Positions 44,987-55,612 of a DNA stretch of 64,000 nt are shown one piece after another; within the stretch, counting starts at the first letter, position 1; the number at the start of each line of letters is the position of its first letter. The translations under genes were made by a program, and so were the position numbers. Under the pieces are notes generated by a model. It was not told where the DNA came from. It worked only from the letters and a program-made list of their open reading frames with translations, and did no database searches. Location: positions 44,207,142 to 44,271,141 of the forward strand of contig NC_030677.2 in the NCBI RefSeq assembly GCF_000004195.4, given 5' to 3'. Source of the DNA: Xenopus tropicalis (Eukaryota; Chordata; Amphibia; Anura; Pipidae).

Positions 44987-46089
44987 GTGTCTGCAAAATA
45001 AGAACTTTTTCACAATGGGATGTACTTGAGACTATTACCTAACGTACATTACAGCACTCACCCTGCCCCTTCAATTCCCCTCCCTTCCACCCCACCCATA
45101 TTTTTAATGAGTTTATTATCTTTTGATTGCAACTGGAAGAATATGAGCAGTTAGTATTTGGAAAGAATTTTACTTTTATAAAAGATATAGCAAAATGTTG
45201 CCTACCTACTGTTATCATTGCTATGAAAATATTCAGTATATTTTTTTTCTGTCAAGCTGTTCAATGATAAAAACTTTTTTATTAATATACATCTATGTTT
45301 CCTGTAAAATATCATTAACCTTTAGAAATGTCTGCTAATGTGAACATGGAGCTAGCCAACACTACTCAAAAAGGTCAACAAGTTTCACAGTTTCTTGTAA
45401 ATCCCATTTTGTATGTGTTAGAAACCAAACTCCCACTTGCACATTTTAAAAAGAGCCGTGTAAAATCAATTCTATCAACCTATTATTATTATTGCTATAT
45501 TATTATGCACTTATAGAAACATTACAGCTGAGGCAGAGTATTATATCAAAAGAGTACAGGTACAGGCAATATGAAAAGGATAAAATGGCCTTGTTCACAG
45601 GGCTACTATTTAAAGACCAAATAAATATTATCAGTGAATGCTTTTATATGCTATTGAAAAATGAACTTCACTGGCAAAACAATATCTTCAAGTAAAATTC
45701 ATCAAAAATCTTGAAGCTTAGGAATGGTATCTACCAATAGAGTAGGGATATTTGACTTAAGTAACCTAAGGTAATTGCTGTAAACCCAAATAGCAGGCCT
45801 GAAGAACACTGAATGATGGGGGCATATGGGCATTTATTACCACCTTTGCTCAGGCTGCATTTCTGCTAACGTACCAATAAGCCGATAAGTTCCCAGGAGT
45901 TCCCATCTAAATGGAAGAGTATGCGGACTAACAACGCCCATTGATATCAGGTTCTCTAGTGGATGCTATGAGGCCCAGTCTGACACTGCGACTCACAACA
46001 CAGGGCATCACACACCTGGCATACAAACATAAAGATATGGGTAAACATTAAACAATCAGGAGAATGATATCAGTCGGAAAGGTTTAACA
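44987..46089. other. Unclassified AT-rich DNA
   Basis: No gene or recognised repeat; open frames at 45328 and 45492 lack motifs. Confidence 0.4.
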
Positions 46090-46097
46090 CTCTAGGT

Positions 46098-46399
46098 CAG
46101 GGATCCCTAACCTTTCTTACTAGTGAACCACAGTCAAATGTAAAAAGACTTGGGGAGCAACAGAAGCACCATAAAAGTTAATGGAGGAGCCAAATAAGGG
46201 CTAAGATTGGCTATTAGGCACCCTCTATGCACACTATCAGCTTACAGGAGGCTTTATTTGGTAGTAAATCTTATTCAACCAAAAGTTGTCACTAAGTCAG
46301 GAATAAAAAAATAACTGCCTGGTTTGGGGGCACCGGGAGCAACATCCAAGGGGTTGGTGAGCAACATGTTGCCCCTGAGCCACTGGTTGGGGATTACTG
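46098..46399. mobile_element. hAT-like MITE with perfect 8-bp duplication
   Basis: The 302-bp insert has ends CAGGGATCCCTAACC and, inverted, CAGTAATCCCCAACC. It is flanked by identical CTCTAGGT at 46090-46097 and 46400-46407. A fragment of the same family is at 1425. Confidence 0.92.
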
Positions 46400-46488
46400 C
46401 TCTAGGTAAATACTGGCGGTTTGGATCACTCTTTGTTATGTAACACTACTTAAAATGGCACCAGCATCTTGTGATGATTAGCAGATCA

Positions 46489-46570
46489 GTCCCTGGCCAA
46501 GCCGCCCATGCTCCCTAGGCAATCCAACTGGCCACATTGTCCCCAAACCCCCGTGCATGTGCGGGCAAAC
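46489..46570. repeat. Fragment of the 7775-type hAT MITE
   Basis: The blocks GGCCAAGCCGCCCATGC, CCCTAGGCAA and CCCCCGTGCATGTGCG follow the order seen at 7780-7862. No termini. Confidence 0.5.
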
Positions 46571-46754
46571 AAACATAGATATTTGTCTGAATCGTCAGAC
46601 CAGCATAAATGTACAGAATATTGGGATGTATATGGCCAGTTTTAGGGTTTATGCGGTAGATTATGGAGCAATGTTTCAGAATCTGGTCTTTTGTCAAGGT
46701 ACCTTTGCTGCAAACACGCAAGTATTTCTACATTGTTACATATCGCACTTTGTA

Positions 46755-47461
46755 TTAAAGGGGTAGTTCACCTTTGAATTAACTTTTAATATGTTACAGG
46801 CATTGATATTCTGAGACAATTAGCAATTGGTCTTAATTTTTTATCTTTTATGGTTTTTTGGTTATTCAGCTTTATGTTCAGCAGTTCTCTAATTAGTATT
46901 TTAGCATCTATCTGGTTGCTACGGTCTTTTTCACCCTTAGTAACCAGGTAGTGGTTTAAAGGAAAAGTAACACCAAAAATTTTTAAGTAAAAAATCTATT
47001 CTACCCTGCCCCAATAATTGCCCTATCCTGCAAACCATTTATTATTTTGAATGCTTTATTAGAAAATACCTGTTAAAACTTGGCCATTTGAAATAGGGCG
47101 ATACGGCAATGCAGGGGGAGCATCCACTATGCAACGATCGATTGATCGATCCTAGCCTTCCTTCTGTATAGGAAGGAGTCAGGCTAGGATCGATCAATCG
47201 ATCGGCGCATAGTGGATGCTTCCCCTGCATCGCTGTATCACCCTATTTTAAATGACCGGAAGCGGGTATTTTCTAATAAAGCATTCAAAATACTAGTTTG
47301 CAGGATAGGGCAATTATTGGGGCAGGGTAGAATAGATTTTTTAATTAAAAATTTTAAGTATTACTTTTCCTTTAAACAAGAGATGGGAATATGAATAGCA
47401 GAGGGGCTACACAGAAAGATAAGGAATAAAAATGAACAATAATAATAAACACATAGCCTTA
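46755..47461 (+). mobile_element. T2/Kolobok-type MITE interrupted by another
   Basis: It starts TTAAAGGGGTAGTTCACC, matching 2505. It continues through AGACAATTAGCAATTGGTC and CATCTATCTGGTTGCTA to 46955, then resumes after 47375 with GAGATGGGAATATGAATAG and AGAAAGATAAGGAATAAAAA to about 47461. The 3' TTAA end is not preserved. The interruption is the foldback element below. Confidence 0.75.
46956..47375. mobile_element. 420-bp foldback TTAA element
   Basis: It is bounded by TTAA at both ends, inside TTTAAA. The two ~205-bp arms start TTAAAGGAAAAGTA and are near-perfect inverse copies. The centre lies near 47163 (CCTTCCTTCTGTATAGGAAGG, with GATCGAT(T/C)GATC boxes on each side). A transcript across it would fold into a long hairpin. 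It belongs to the TTAAAGG (T2/Kolobok-like) group by its ends. Confidence 0.85.
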
Positions 47462-47487
47462 AGGTCCCCATACACGGGCTGATACCT

Positions 47488-48202
47488 TGGAATCAAACAC
47501 TATATTAACATTTATATTTATCCTCATACTATTGCAAAAAAATGATAAATGTTATAATTTCATCTTCAGAATGTAGGCTGGTATTGAACTAAAAAAGCAC
47601 TATACGTTACTGTGTGACCTTGATGAGCTTAAGCAAGCATGACAGGTTTCTAACCAGGGTTCTCAGCGGGTCCTTGGATATATGAATAATTATAGTGCCT
47701 CTTCAATAAGGAAATCTGTTTCCTATTACTGCTGCTTAACTGGGATTAGTGCGCATGGCATTTTCCTTTTCTCCTGTGCCAACAGATTTCCATGCATGAC
47801 ACATGCGAGATTGGTAGCATTACTTGAGACAGGCTACCATAAAATCAGTCCAAAATTATCTTGAGGAATATGTCATTGTTTATTAATATATATTGCTCAG
47901 ATGGCAGAGACCAAAAGAAATGTAATTCCTAGAAAAAAATGATTGATTTTTTATAAGGCATGGTATAATAATTACTCTTCCCATGTTACTACCACTTACC
48001 TACCCAAATGCCAGCCTCATTGGCATATTCCACCTTGTCCGTGCTCTAGGTATAATAATGCCCTGGCCTGCAGAGGGTTTGTTATGTCCCAGGCTAGTGT
48101 ACACTATCATGTAAACATTGAATTCATGGATTTTACTGTAATCTGGTAGGTGAACAAAGGTTTTTTATGTAATTGTTTTGGTTGTGTTACTCTGGTTGTG
48201 TT
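47488..48202. other. Unclassified DNA
   Basis: A GGTCCCCATACACGGGC terminus fragment of the GGCCATACACG family lies just before, at 47462-47487. The rest shows no gene. Confidence 0.4.
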
Positions 48203-48401
48203 AGGGCTGTGGTACATGGGGAGATTAGTCGCCCACGACAAATCTCCTGTGACGCGGGCGACTAATCTCCCCGAAATGCCATTCCACCAGCGAGAATATA
48301 AATCGCCCGTGGGATGGCATACGCGGCGCCACGATTTCCCCGAAATCACGGAAGTTTCCTCTCAAGGCAACGGGAGATTTGTTGTGGGCGACTAATCTAC
48401 A
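48203..48401. repeat. GGGGAGATTAGTCGCC foldback MITE, 3' end lost
   Basis: It starts AGGGCTGTGGTACATGGGG, related to the intact terminus at 52786. It is rich in GATTAGTCGCC and its inverse GGCGACTAATC. The final outer terminus is missing at about 48401. Overlapping open frames on both strands come from the palindromic motif. Confidence 0.7.
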
Positions 48402-48414
48402 ATTATAAGGTTGC

Positions 48415-48890
48415 TTAAATGGGAACTCTATCCAAACACAACTATTCGAAAAGTAAACATTAATTTCAAGCAACTTTGAAATATACATTAATTAAAAAAT
48501 ATGAAGCCTTTTCACAATTTTTCATGTAATAATATGGTTTGGAACTGTTTCCTAAGCCTGGCTCCCTGCTCTCCTACTCATCTAGCTGACAACTTTGAGA
48601 CTCACAAAATATGTAACAGTAGTCACCTGTCCTCAGTCTGTCTTCAGCCTGCATCCTCCAAATCCTACCATTCCCTGCTCAAGTAATGTCAGTGAGGACA
48701 GGGATAAGTTCAGTGCATTGTGGGTTATGTAGTTCCTGCATGCTGTCTGTAAATTGTAGAGAAGTTGTTACAATTTGTAACATCAATGTTTTAGTCCCTC
48801 CTCCCCTTCCAGGATTTCAAAAGATACCAAAAGGGGACTATTTTGCAGTTGGATTTCAGCATATAAAAATGGTATTTATTCATTCTCTTT
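48415..48890. repeat. Probable T2-like fragment
   Basis: It starts TTAAATGGGAACTCTATCC and runs through blocks such as GTAAACATTAATTTCAAGCAACTT, similar in style to TTAA-ended frog elements. The second end was not located, so the right boundary is a guess. Confidence 0.35.
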
Positions 48891-51469
48891 GAAGCAACAG
48901 GTTACAGTAACAAGTATGTTGTGTGGGGCTCAGATGTTGGTTCAGAAACCAGAGTTCCAGTTTAAGATGTTAAGAATTTCTTTTGTTTTATGTTTTTCAG
49001 CAAATAATAATTACACAGCCTTCTCTACCTTTTTGCAAAGCAAATATCACTGTTTTTCTATTTTTATAAGTTATTTATTATTTTTTATGAAGAAAGAGAA
49101 ACAAGTCATAAAAGTCATAGGAAAGTGAAGATCTAAACCAACATCTCAGAGCCTTATTAGTTATGCGGTGGATTGTACATCTAAGGTACTGTAGATATAT
49201 GAGCCAAAAAAGAACACAAAAAGACAAGGAAGAAAAATTACTTTTTGACTTTGACTGCAGTAGAGATATCCCAGTTCTTCACTTAAAGCACTTAGTTGAA
49301 GTTATATGAATGAATTTCAGAATAAATTGCTGTCCCATGAAATAGAGTTTTACATAACATAGATAACAACATCCACCCATATCGTATATACAGTAACTTC
49401 TAAAGGGCAGTTTCTGATGAAACTCTAGTTTGATGACCTAATGTAGATTCATTCAGAATGATAATGCACAGATGTAACAATATGTCACAGAGCTTAATGA
49501 GGCCTGGAGGGATCTTTTATTCTAACAGCTCGGCGGGAGCAGCAAATGAAGTAGAGGAAACATTTGTGCATTTTCCTACACTTTTTTGTGTATATCAAGC
49601 TCCCCTCAGGAGCACAAATCAGACTTGCACCTTGTGCACAGAGTGTCTTGTAGCTGAAGCAAAACTGCATACAGTATAAAGTATAAAGCAAGGTTGTGAA
49701 GCAGAGCAGGCAGGGCAGAATACACTTGGGGTATAAACCTCAGTAACTATGAACACACAGAGGTTTGCATGATAGGGGCAATTGGGGTTATTCTGCCACC
49801 TGTGGCATTTCAGCCCAGCTGCCACCTGATGCCCAGTACCCCAGCTGGAAGTGTGTGCTTTTGTATTCTTATACCCAGTAATAGCCAATACACCTGTATA
49901 AACCCATCAGTTTGGATCTTTGTGCTCACTGGCTGCTATTTACCACCCATTCAGGAAGCTGTCTTAACCAGTGACATGACAGCTTTGGTGAATGAACAAA
50001 GAATTACAATAATTAAATTAAAAATACATTTATCGGTTTCAGACTATAGTTTCCTTTATACTTGTTTGGCATATGGTTATTTCTTCTTATGGTGCAAGAT
50101 CTATGCCATGAAATAATGAGATAACACTGCATAAGGACTGAATTAACTGGAACCCTAAGGAAGGTTAAATCTGGTGTTGGTACCGAGACTGAAGGGAAGG
50201 CCACTAGGGACTATAAAGGATTTCTGCCACAGAAAAAGATACTACCTATGAGGGGGGGAGAGCTTTGCCCCTGTTGTGCTCTGCTAGGAGCATGGGCTTC
50301 GAGCTCCAGAGTGACCAAACCTCTACCTGCAAGAAGCCCAGGAGGTGACTTATTCCACTGCAGAGCATGCCAGTGCTGCACAGTTATATGTGACTATGTG
50401 AGTGTGTCAGCCCAAGAGCATACATTGCGAGTGAGCCATCATTGGGGGTATACTGGCTGATTAAAAGTATGTGGCCCCTGTATAAGGATTGGTCATGTGT
50501 ATCCCTGCTACTGTATGTGGACAGGCACACACAGAGTCTGACTTTTTAGTTGTTTCATCTCCTTACCTTCTTTGCTTATTAACATTTTGAGCAATGTACT
50601 GTAATTAGTAATGTGACTTCAGTAGATGTCTATTAAATGTTTGAATTCACCATGCAAAAAACTATTTCAGTGGCAAATAATCCATAGGCTGTTATAATAT
50701 TTCAACCAATCTTAACACAGGATATGCCAATTACCACTGGGTTCAGGCAGCCTAACAAAAAAGTTTGAAATAGGCCATTATTTCTCACTTCCACATTTCT
50801 ATCTGCTTTTATCCTCATTATCTCTAGTTTTAGTGTATAACTTGTTCCTATAAACAATTGTCCCCGCTACATTCACTACCCCTATGTGTCCTTTTGAACC
50901 CTGCCTAGCAAAGAGGCTATAATATACCAATTGCTAAGAAGTGTGAACTCTGGATGAGATTCAAAAGACCAGTAACAAAAATTACTTAATTGCTTTGTCT
51001 TTCATAAACAGATTTGCATGACTGATTTTAATGTTTTAAACTGCCATCTTTTGCTGTGAATGAACAGTCAGCAGCAGCCACAAACTGCACACAAATGCTG
51101 CCACTTCAGTCAGCAGTTCTTCTGAAAAGTTCCTCTCAGCAGTTTCTCATCAGCAAAACACCAGTAATTCAGCTCTTCCCAGATGCTACACTAATTCAGA
51201 TGATTTCAGCTTTCACCTGTCATAAACACCAACAACTGTATCACATGAATCAGAGGCCACAGAATGAATCATTTGGGTTACTGCCCCCCCCCCCACCCTG
51301 GTTTTACAGGGAACCACTCCAGCATTAATACATCTCACTTCAAACCTTCTCTTGTATTAAAAAGTCCTCAGTCCCTCAAATATTTCTTCTAGAATCTTTT
51401 ATATTCCCTCGTCATTTTTTTTGTGCATGAGAAACAATGTCTACCTGTAATAATCTCAGGATAGCCAAC
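48891..51469. other. Long unclassified stretch
   Basis: About 2.6 kb without repeat termini I recognise and without motif-bearing frames. The pair of open frames at 49619-50116 on opposite strands has random-looking composition. A C10 run is at 51284-51293. Confidence 0.35.
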
Positions 51470-51720
51470 CGCAAAAAAGCTTTTCCGTGCTGCCACGCTT
51501 GATGCCGCCTCCGATTGGGCCAAAAATTTCCAAAAAGATTTTGTGAAAAAGCGGAGCACAAGATAGCTGGTAAAATCAAACTTTTATTTCCATCATTTAA
51601 AAATAAATATAGACCAGAGCATATTCATCCCTTGGCTTAACGCGTTTCGTGGGTAAAACACCACTTCCTCAGAAGCCCAAATTGTGACTCACCCCCATGA
51701 TTGTTTAAATAGGCATAACA
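51470..51720 (-). repeat. Penelope-like terminal repeat
   Basis: On the minus strand a hammerhead-like fold (51680-51631) is followed by an AT-rich segment and a GC-richer block ending near 51470. This is the same organisation as the end of the element at 6955-8830. No endonuclease or reverse transcriptase is attached. Confidence 0.65.
51631..51680 (-). ncRNA. Hammerhead ribozyme-like motif
   Basis: On the minus strand, stem I strand TTGGGCTT (51680-51673) is followed by CTGAGGA (51672-51666, fits CUGANGA), stem II GTGG/CCAC, then GAAA (51648-51645), a tiny stem III in ACGCGT, T at the cleavage position, and AAGCCAAG completing stem I. Stem I has five straight pairs plus more after one mismatch. 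One extra A precedes stem II, as the extra C does in the motif at 7028. Function is inferred. Confidence 0.7.
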
Positions 51721-51754
51721 CACACCCATTGCCACTTAACAATCCACAGAACTA

Positions 51755-51855
51755 AAACTGATGTTGCTAGGGCTATGTTACCCTAACAACCAGGCAGTAA
51801 TTTAGAAGTTAGAATGAAAGATAACTAGCAGAGGGCATGAGTAGAAAGATAAGCG
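51755..51855 (+). repeat. Fragment of T2/Kolobok-type MITE (46755 family)
   Basis: The blocks TTGCTAGGGCTATGTTACCCTA, CAACCAGGCAGTAATTTAGA and GAGTAGAAAGATAAG match the middle and 3' part of the element at 46755-47461. Confidence 0.6.
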
Positions 51856-51921
51856 GCACTTTGTTTTCTTAAGTCTCTTTTTGTAACTCTATCAATGTAT
51901 TGTTTAATGTACATACGAACA

Positions 51922-52110
51922 GGGCAGCACCATGGTGCAGTGATTTAAGTGATTTGCAGAACTTAGCTCCTAGGTTCAATTCCAGCCACTACTAACTGGC
52001 TTCCTGTACTTGGGCGGGTTTCCTATGGGTACTGTGGTTTCCACCTGCACTCCAAAAACATAAAGGCAGGGTAATGACAAAACTGAACAAAGTGAATGTG
52101 ATTGAAACCA
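51922..52110 (+). repeat. tRNA-derived SINE, head region
   Basis: It starts GGGCAGCACCATGGTGCAGTG and has an A-box-like segment and a B-box-like GGTTCAATTCC at 51973-51983. It then has the body phrases GGGCGGGTTTCCTATGGGTAC and CACTCCAAAAACATA, the layout of V-SINE/HE1-type SINEs. The L2-like tail is missing or decayed. Confidence 0.8.
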
Positions 52111-52451
52111 TGGGTTTCTAGGTGCCACTGAGGCTGGGTCTGAAGTAAAAGATGTATAATAATACTTATTTTTAACATAAAGATTGATGTGATTGCACAA
52201 ATAGGATACCAGCATCAGAAGAAGTGGCATAGGGTTCATCGTTCACCACTGTGTCTCATTCATATTGCTCTAACACTGTCACTTTTGAATTCACGATGGA
52301 AGCAAAACCTTTTAAAGATTACAAAATGGAAACCTGAACATTTTAAAACTAAGCAGAGCCCATGGGAACTCTTTCTTAACTGTGGGTTTCACACATCTGT
52401 ACCCCTGGGTGCAATGAGGCAAAGAATAACTGAAATTGATCCATGTAAGGT
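52111..52451. other. Unclassified DNA
   Basis: An open frame of 126 codons (52189-52569) runs into the next MITE fragment and has no domain. Not called. Confidence 0.35.
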
Positions 52452-52571
52452 TTATTTAGGTGGCCATACATGGGCCAATAAAAGCTGCCAATTTGGTCCT
52501 TCCAGACCAAATTGGACCCAGATGCACCTTGCCAAACGAATGGATCAGGCTGTGTATAGCCATTTTTAGGT
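52452..52571. repeat. Short TTAA-type GGCCATACATGG MITE
   Basis: It starts TTTAGGTGGCCATACATGGG and ends TATAGCCATTTTTAGG. It contains an inverted pair CCAATTTGGTCC / GGACCAAATTGG-like hairpin at 52487-52516. About 120 bp, internally deleted. Confidence 0.6.
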
Positions 52572-52785
52572 GGCCCTACTTATTTTGTGTACTTTTTGAA
52601 CCTTTTGATTCATTTTAAATGTTAAAAGTTTATCAACCAAAAAAATGGTTTAATTACCAAATCAGTGAAAGGCTGCAAAAGTTAAAAAGTGATGTATACA
52701 TTTCAGTGTCTCTGCAGAGGCCCCCCTCCTAAATTTCACCACCCAAACTGCTGAATACTGCCCCACTTCTCTGTACCTGATCATA

Positions 52786-53131
52786 AGGGCTCTGTCACAC
52801 GGGGAGATTTGTCGCCGGCGATTTTTAAAAGAGCGATTTGGCAACAAGACGAGCGACAAGACGCCAATGCTAAATCAATGGAAATCACCAGCGTCAAAAC
52901 ATACGAGGCTACTTCAAATCGCCTGCTGTTTCAAATCGCACACAGACCCTTTTCTGAGCGACTTGAGTAAACATGAGGGGGGGGTTAACTGTTGAGTGGT
53001 ACCATGGGTAGCAGATCGCCTGGAGCTCAACTCGCATGAAATCTCTTCGTGGGTATTGTCGTGGCGACTTGTCGCCAAATCGCCAGGGGGAAAAAACGCA
53101 GGCGACAAATCCCCTCGTGTGCCAGAGCCCT
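52786..53131. mobile_element. TA-flanked foldback MITE, GATTTGTCGCC motifs
   Basis: The ends are AGGGCTCTGTCACACG and, inverted, AGGGCTCTGGCACACG. It is flanked by TA (52784-52785, 53132-53133). GACAAGTCGCC/GGCGACAAAT motifs recur inside. 346 bp. A relative with a lost end is at 48203. Open frames on both strands are by-products. Confidence 0.78.
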
Positions 53132-53133
53132 TA

Positions 53134-53433
53134 AAGGCAGGGCAGTGCAGCAAGGTTAGCAGCAGCCTTGTCTGGCCACTTGACTCCCTCTTCCTATCTC
53201 TCTGTGTGTATTGGGTACAGGAGAGCAGGGCCATATTCAGGAGCGTGGGTGGTGTAGTTTGCAGCGGCCCTATAATGTAATCATCACTTTCCATTTGCTT
53301 TAATTATAATTCATCCCATTCACTGATGACTATGGACCAGAACTACAGCTACCATAGGAAATAAAAAAAATGCACTGTTAGTGCACTGAACAAACATACT
53401 CTCTCTCTCTGTCTCTCTCTCTCTATGTATATA
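53134..53433. other. Unclassified DNA with (CT)n
   Basis: A (CT)n microsatellite lies at 53399-53424, directly before the next MITE. No gene. Confidence 0.45.
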
Positions 53434-54077
53434 CAGGTATGGGATCCTTTATCCTTAAAGTTCTGAATAGACTTCATTATAAGCAAATAATTAGATTTTT
53501 TTTTTGTTTTAATAATAAAACATTAGCTTGTACTAGATCCCAACTAAAGGTGGCCATACACGGGCCGATTATAGCTACCGATATCGGTCCCTTGGACTGA
53601 TTCGGCAGCTTATCGGCCTGTGTAGGGGCAGCAACGACTGGCCTGCCTGACCAATATCTGGCCTGAAATCGGGCAGATATCGATAAAAAATGGATAAAAG
53701 AATAAAAAAAAAACGATAAAAAATTCAGTCGGATCGGGGATCGCATCGGTTCGTTGACGTGGTCCCTGAACTGACTGCGCCCTTAACAGTTGTTATAATT
53801 CGATTGTTTGGCCCCAGGGCCAAACCGTCCGAATTAGCCTAAATTCCCCCGATATCCCCCACCCCTAGGTGGGGATATCGGGAGAAGATCCGCTCGCTTG
53901 GCGACCTCGCCAGGTGAGCGGATCTTTACGAGTATGGGCACCTTAACATATTGATATTATTAATCCTTATTGAAGGCAAAACAATCCTTTTTGGTTTAAT
54001 TAATGTGTAAATTATTTTTTAGAAGATCCCTTATCCAGAAAACCCCAGAGCATTCTGCATAACAGATCCCATGCCTG
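53434..54077 (+). mobile_element. TA-flanked CAGGTATGGGA MITE, copy 6, split
   Basis: The left part (53434-53543) has CAGGTATGGGATCC, AATAATAAAACATTAG and GATCCCAACTA. The right part (53947-54077) resumes with TTAATCCTTATTGAAGGC and ends GATCCCATGCCTG before TA. The break falls exactly in the AACTAAG box and is filled by another MITE. Confidence 0.85.
53544..53946. mobile_element. TTAA-type GGCCATACACGG MITE nested in the TA-MITE
   Basis: It starts AGGTGGCCATACACGGGCC after CTAA and ends GAGTATGGGCACC before TTAA (53943-53946). Inside are CAGATATCGATA, GGGGATATCGGG and an inverted GAGCGGATC pair. About 400 bp. It clearly inserted after copy 6. Confidence 0.85.
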
Positions 54078-54399
54078 TATATATATATATAGCTACCATA
54101 GGAAATACAAAAATGCACTGTCAGTGCACTGAACCAATATACTCTCTCTCTCTGTATATATATATTTATATATAATATCATCTATTATTTACAGTTTTAA
54201 TAGAAGTATAGTCATGTCTTATTACTCAGCCACTTAATGCAGCTGTTAGAATTACAATGTTAAATACTGGCTCCCTGCAGAAGGAAAGTGTTAATCAGAT
54301 TGTAAATAACATAGGAATAAAGCCTGGCTCAGTAATATTTGGAGCGTATGTGTAAATACAGTAATTAAAAAGTCAAGAAACACTGGTAAAACAGAGTGT
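54078..54399. other. AT microsatellites and a duplicated phrase
   Basis: (TA)n runs are at 54078-54091 and 54157-54172. The phrase AGCTACCATAGGAAATA...GCACTGT(C/T)AGTGCACTGAAC...ACTCTCTCTCTCTGT at 54092-54158 repeats the one at 53348-53411, on the other side of the MITE. Confidence 0.6.
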
Positions 54400-55069
54400 A
54401 ATTGAAGAAAATTAGCATTCAGGGCTGCTGACCTGCACATGGTCAGCCATGCTTGCTGTGTAAGCCTGTCTGTTGGCTGTTGCCATAGCTACCAAAAGCC
54501 AGAGCAACCCAATGAGATATCTGCAGCCCTGCTGAAAGGACCAGCCATTTTGCTCATGGAGAGCAGTGTGCTGTATTATGCCGTTCTATATTCCTGATTA
54601 AAAAAAAAAAAAATCTATTGAAAGGTAGCGTAGGAAGCAGCCGTGCTAGCTGATAATTACTAAAGCTGAGAATGCCTTCAAGCTCCCATTTTGACGAGCT
54701 GCTGACTGCTGTTCCTATTAGCTGATCTCAGAAGATGGAATGCAGGCTGATAATGCTGCATATCCTTTATCAGGCGGTGGAGTAGGTTTTTGTCTTGTAA
54801 AGGCAAGGTTCCCCTGCATCGTTATCTGAGCGGCTCAATACTAGCTGTGTTCCCAGAGAAAGCTCAGTGACCCAAAAGAAGGGTGTAGCCTTTTAGAGAG
54901 CTGGGCTTTTTTAAACAAGCCGACAGCAGCAGTGTAGAAGCAAGGTGTACTGCTCGCCGGCTGTGTGCCGCATCCTCCCCTCTCAGGGTAACAAGATCCC
55001 AACCAGCTGAATCAGTGTTACCTTGGGACTAAGGCATCCAATACCACTACTGAGCAGCTCATACTGGAG
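54400..55069 (+). other. Candidate untranslated 5' exon ending in a splice donor (weak)
   Basis: This is one of the few long repeat-free, balanced-composition stretches. It ends ACTGGAG followed by GTAAGA (55070-55075), a strong donor. Within it, 54895-55069 is relatively GC- and CpG-rich (CTCGCCGGCTGTG), and a TTTTTTAAAC element lies upstream at 54908. No long frame is open. It could be an alternative first exon of a flanking gene, or simply conserved non-coding DNA. Confidence 0.25.
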
Positions 55070-55077
55070 GTAAGACA

Positions 55078-55236
55078 TTGTTATTATCATTATTAACAAG
55101 TATTTATAAAGCACCAACATATTCTGCAGCGCTGTATAATAGATGGGTGCATACATGATATGTACAGGTTGTATACAATTGCACACCCATACATGAGGTA
55201 ATGCAGGCCTTGCTCATTACAGCTGACAATCTAAAA
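55078..55236 (-). repeat. L2-type 3' tail, minus
   Basis: On the minus strand it begins TTAGATTGTCAGCTG, then GAGCAAGGCCTGC, and ends CAGCGCTGCAGAATATG...TTTATAAATACTTG with an (ATA)n-like tail. It begins only 8 bp after the candidate donor. Confidence 0.75.
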
Positions 55237-55378
55237 CATGTCATATTCCATATAATGTTATGAAGACAAATTGTCTTCCATTTTAATATCAGTTCTCGAA
55301 TTTACAATAGAAAATGTAAATTGTTCTGTTTAAATGATGCAATGCAGTTATCCCCAGCATTAAGGGTATGTATGTATG

Positions 55379-55600
55379 GATATTTTTATTTATAAAGCGC
55401 TACTTGTGTACGCAGCACTGTACAGTAGAATACATTAATACAAACAGGGGGTTAATAAGATAATAGATAAATACAAAGTATAACAATAAATACAAATAAA
55501 TACAAGATACAGTTACAGTTGCAATAAGTTAAGAGTCAAAGACACAAGAGGATGGAGGTCCCTTCCCCGTAGAGCTTACAATCTATATGGGAGGGTAACT
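55379..55600 (-). repeat. L2-type 3' tail, minus, second copy
   Basis: On the minus strand: AGATTGTAAGCTCTACGGGG, GGGACCTCCATCCTCTTGTG, GTACAGTGCTGCGTACACAAG and GCGCTTTATAAATAAA. A different subfamily from 55078. Confidence 0.8.
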
Positions 55601-55612
55601 TACCGATACAAA

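Noticed and set aside
44241..44987. Lysine/arginine-rich frames (repeated FLRKNRKDAEK-type phrases)
   Set aside because: Produced by tandem CGTAAAGACGCCGAAAAA-type motifs in a foldback MITE, on both strands.
52189..52569. 126-codon plus frame
   Set aside because: It spans unrelated DNA and a GGCCATACATGG MITE; no conserved motif.
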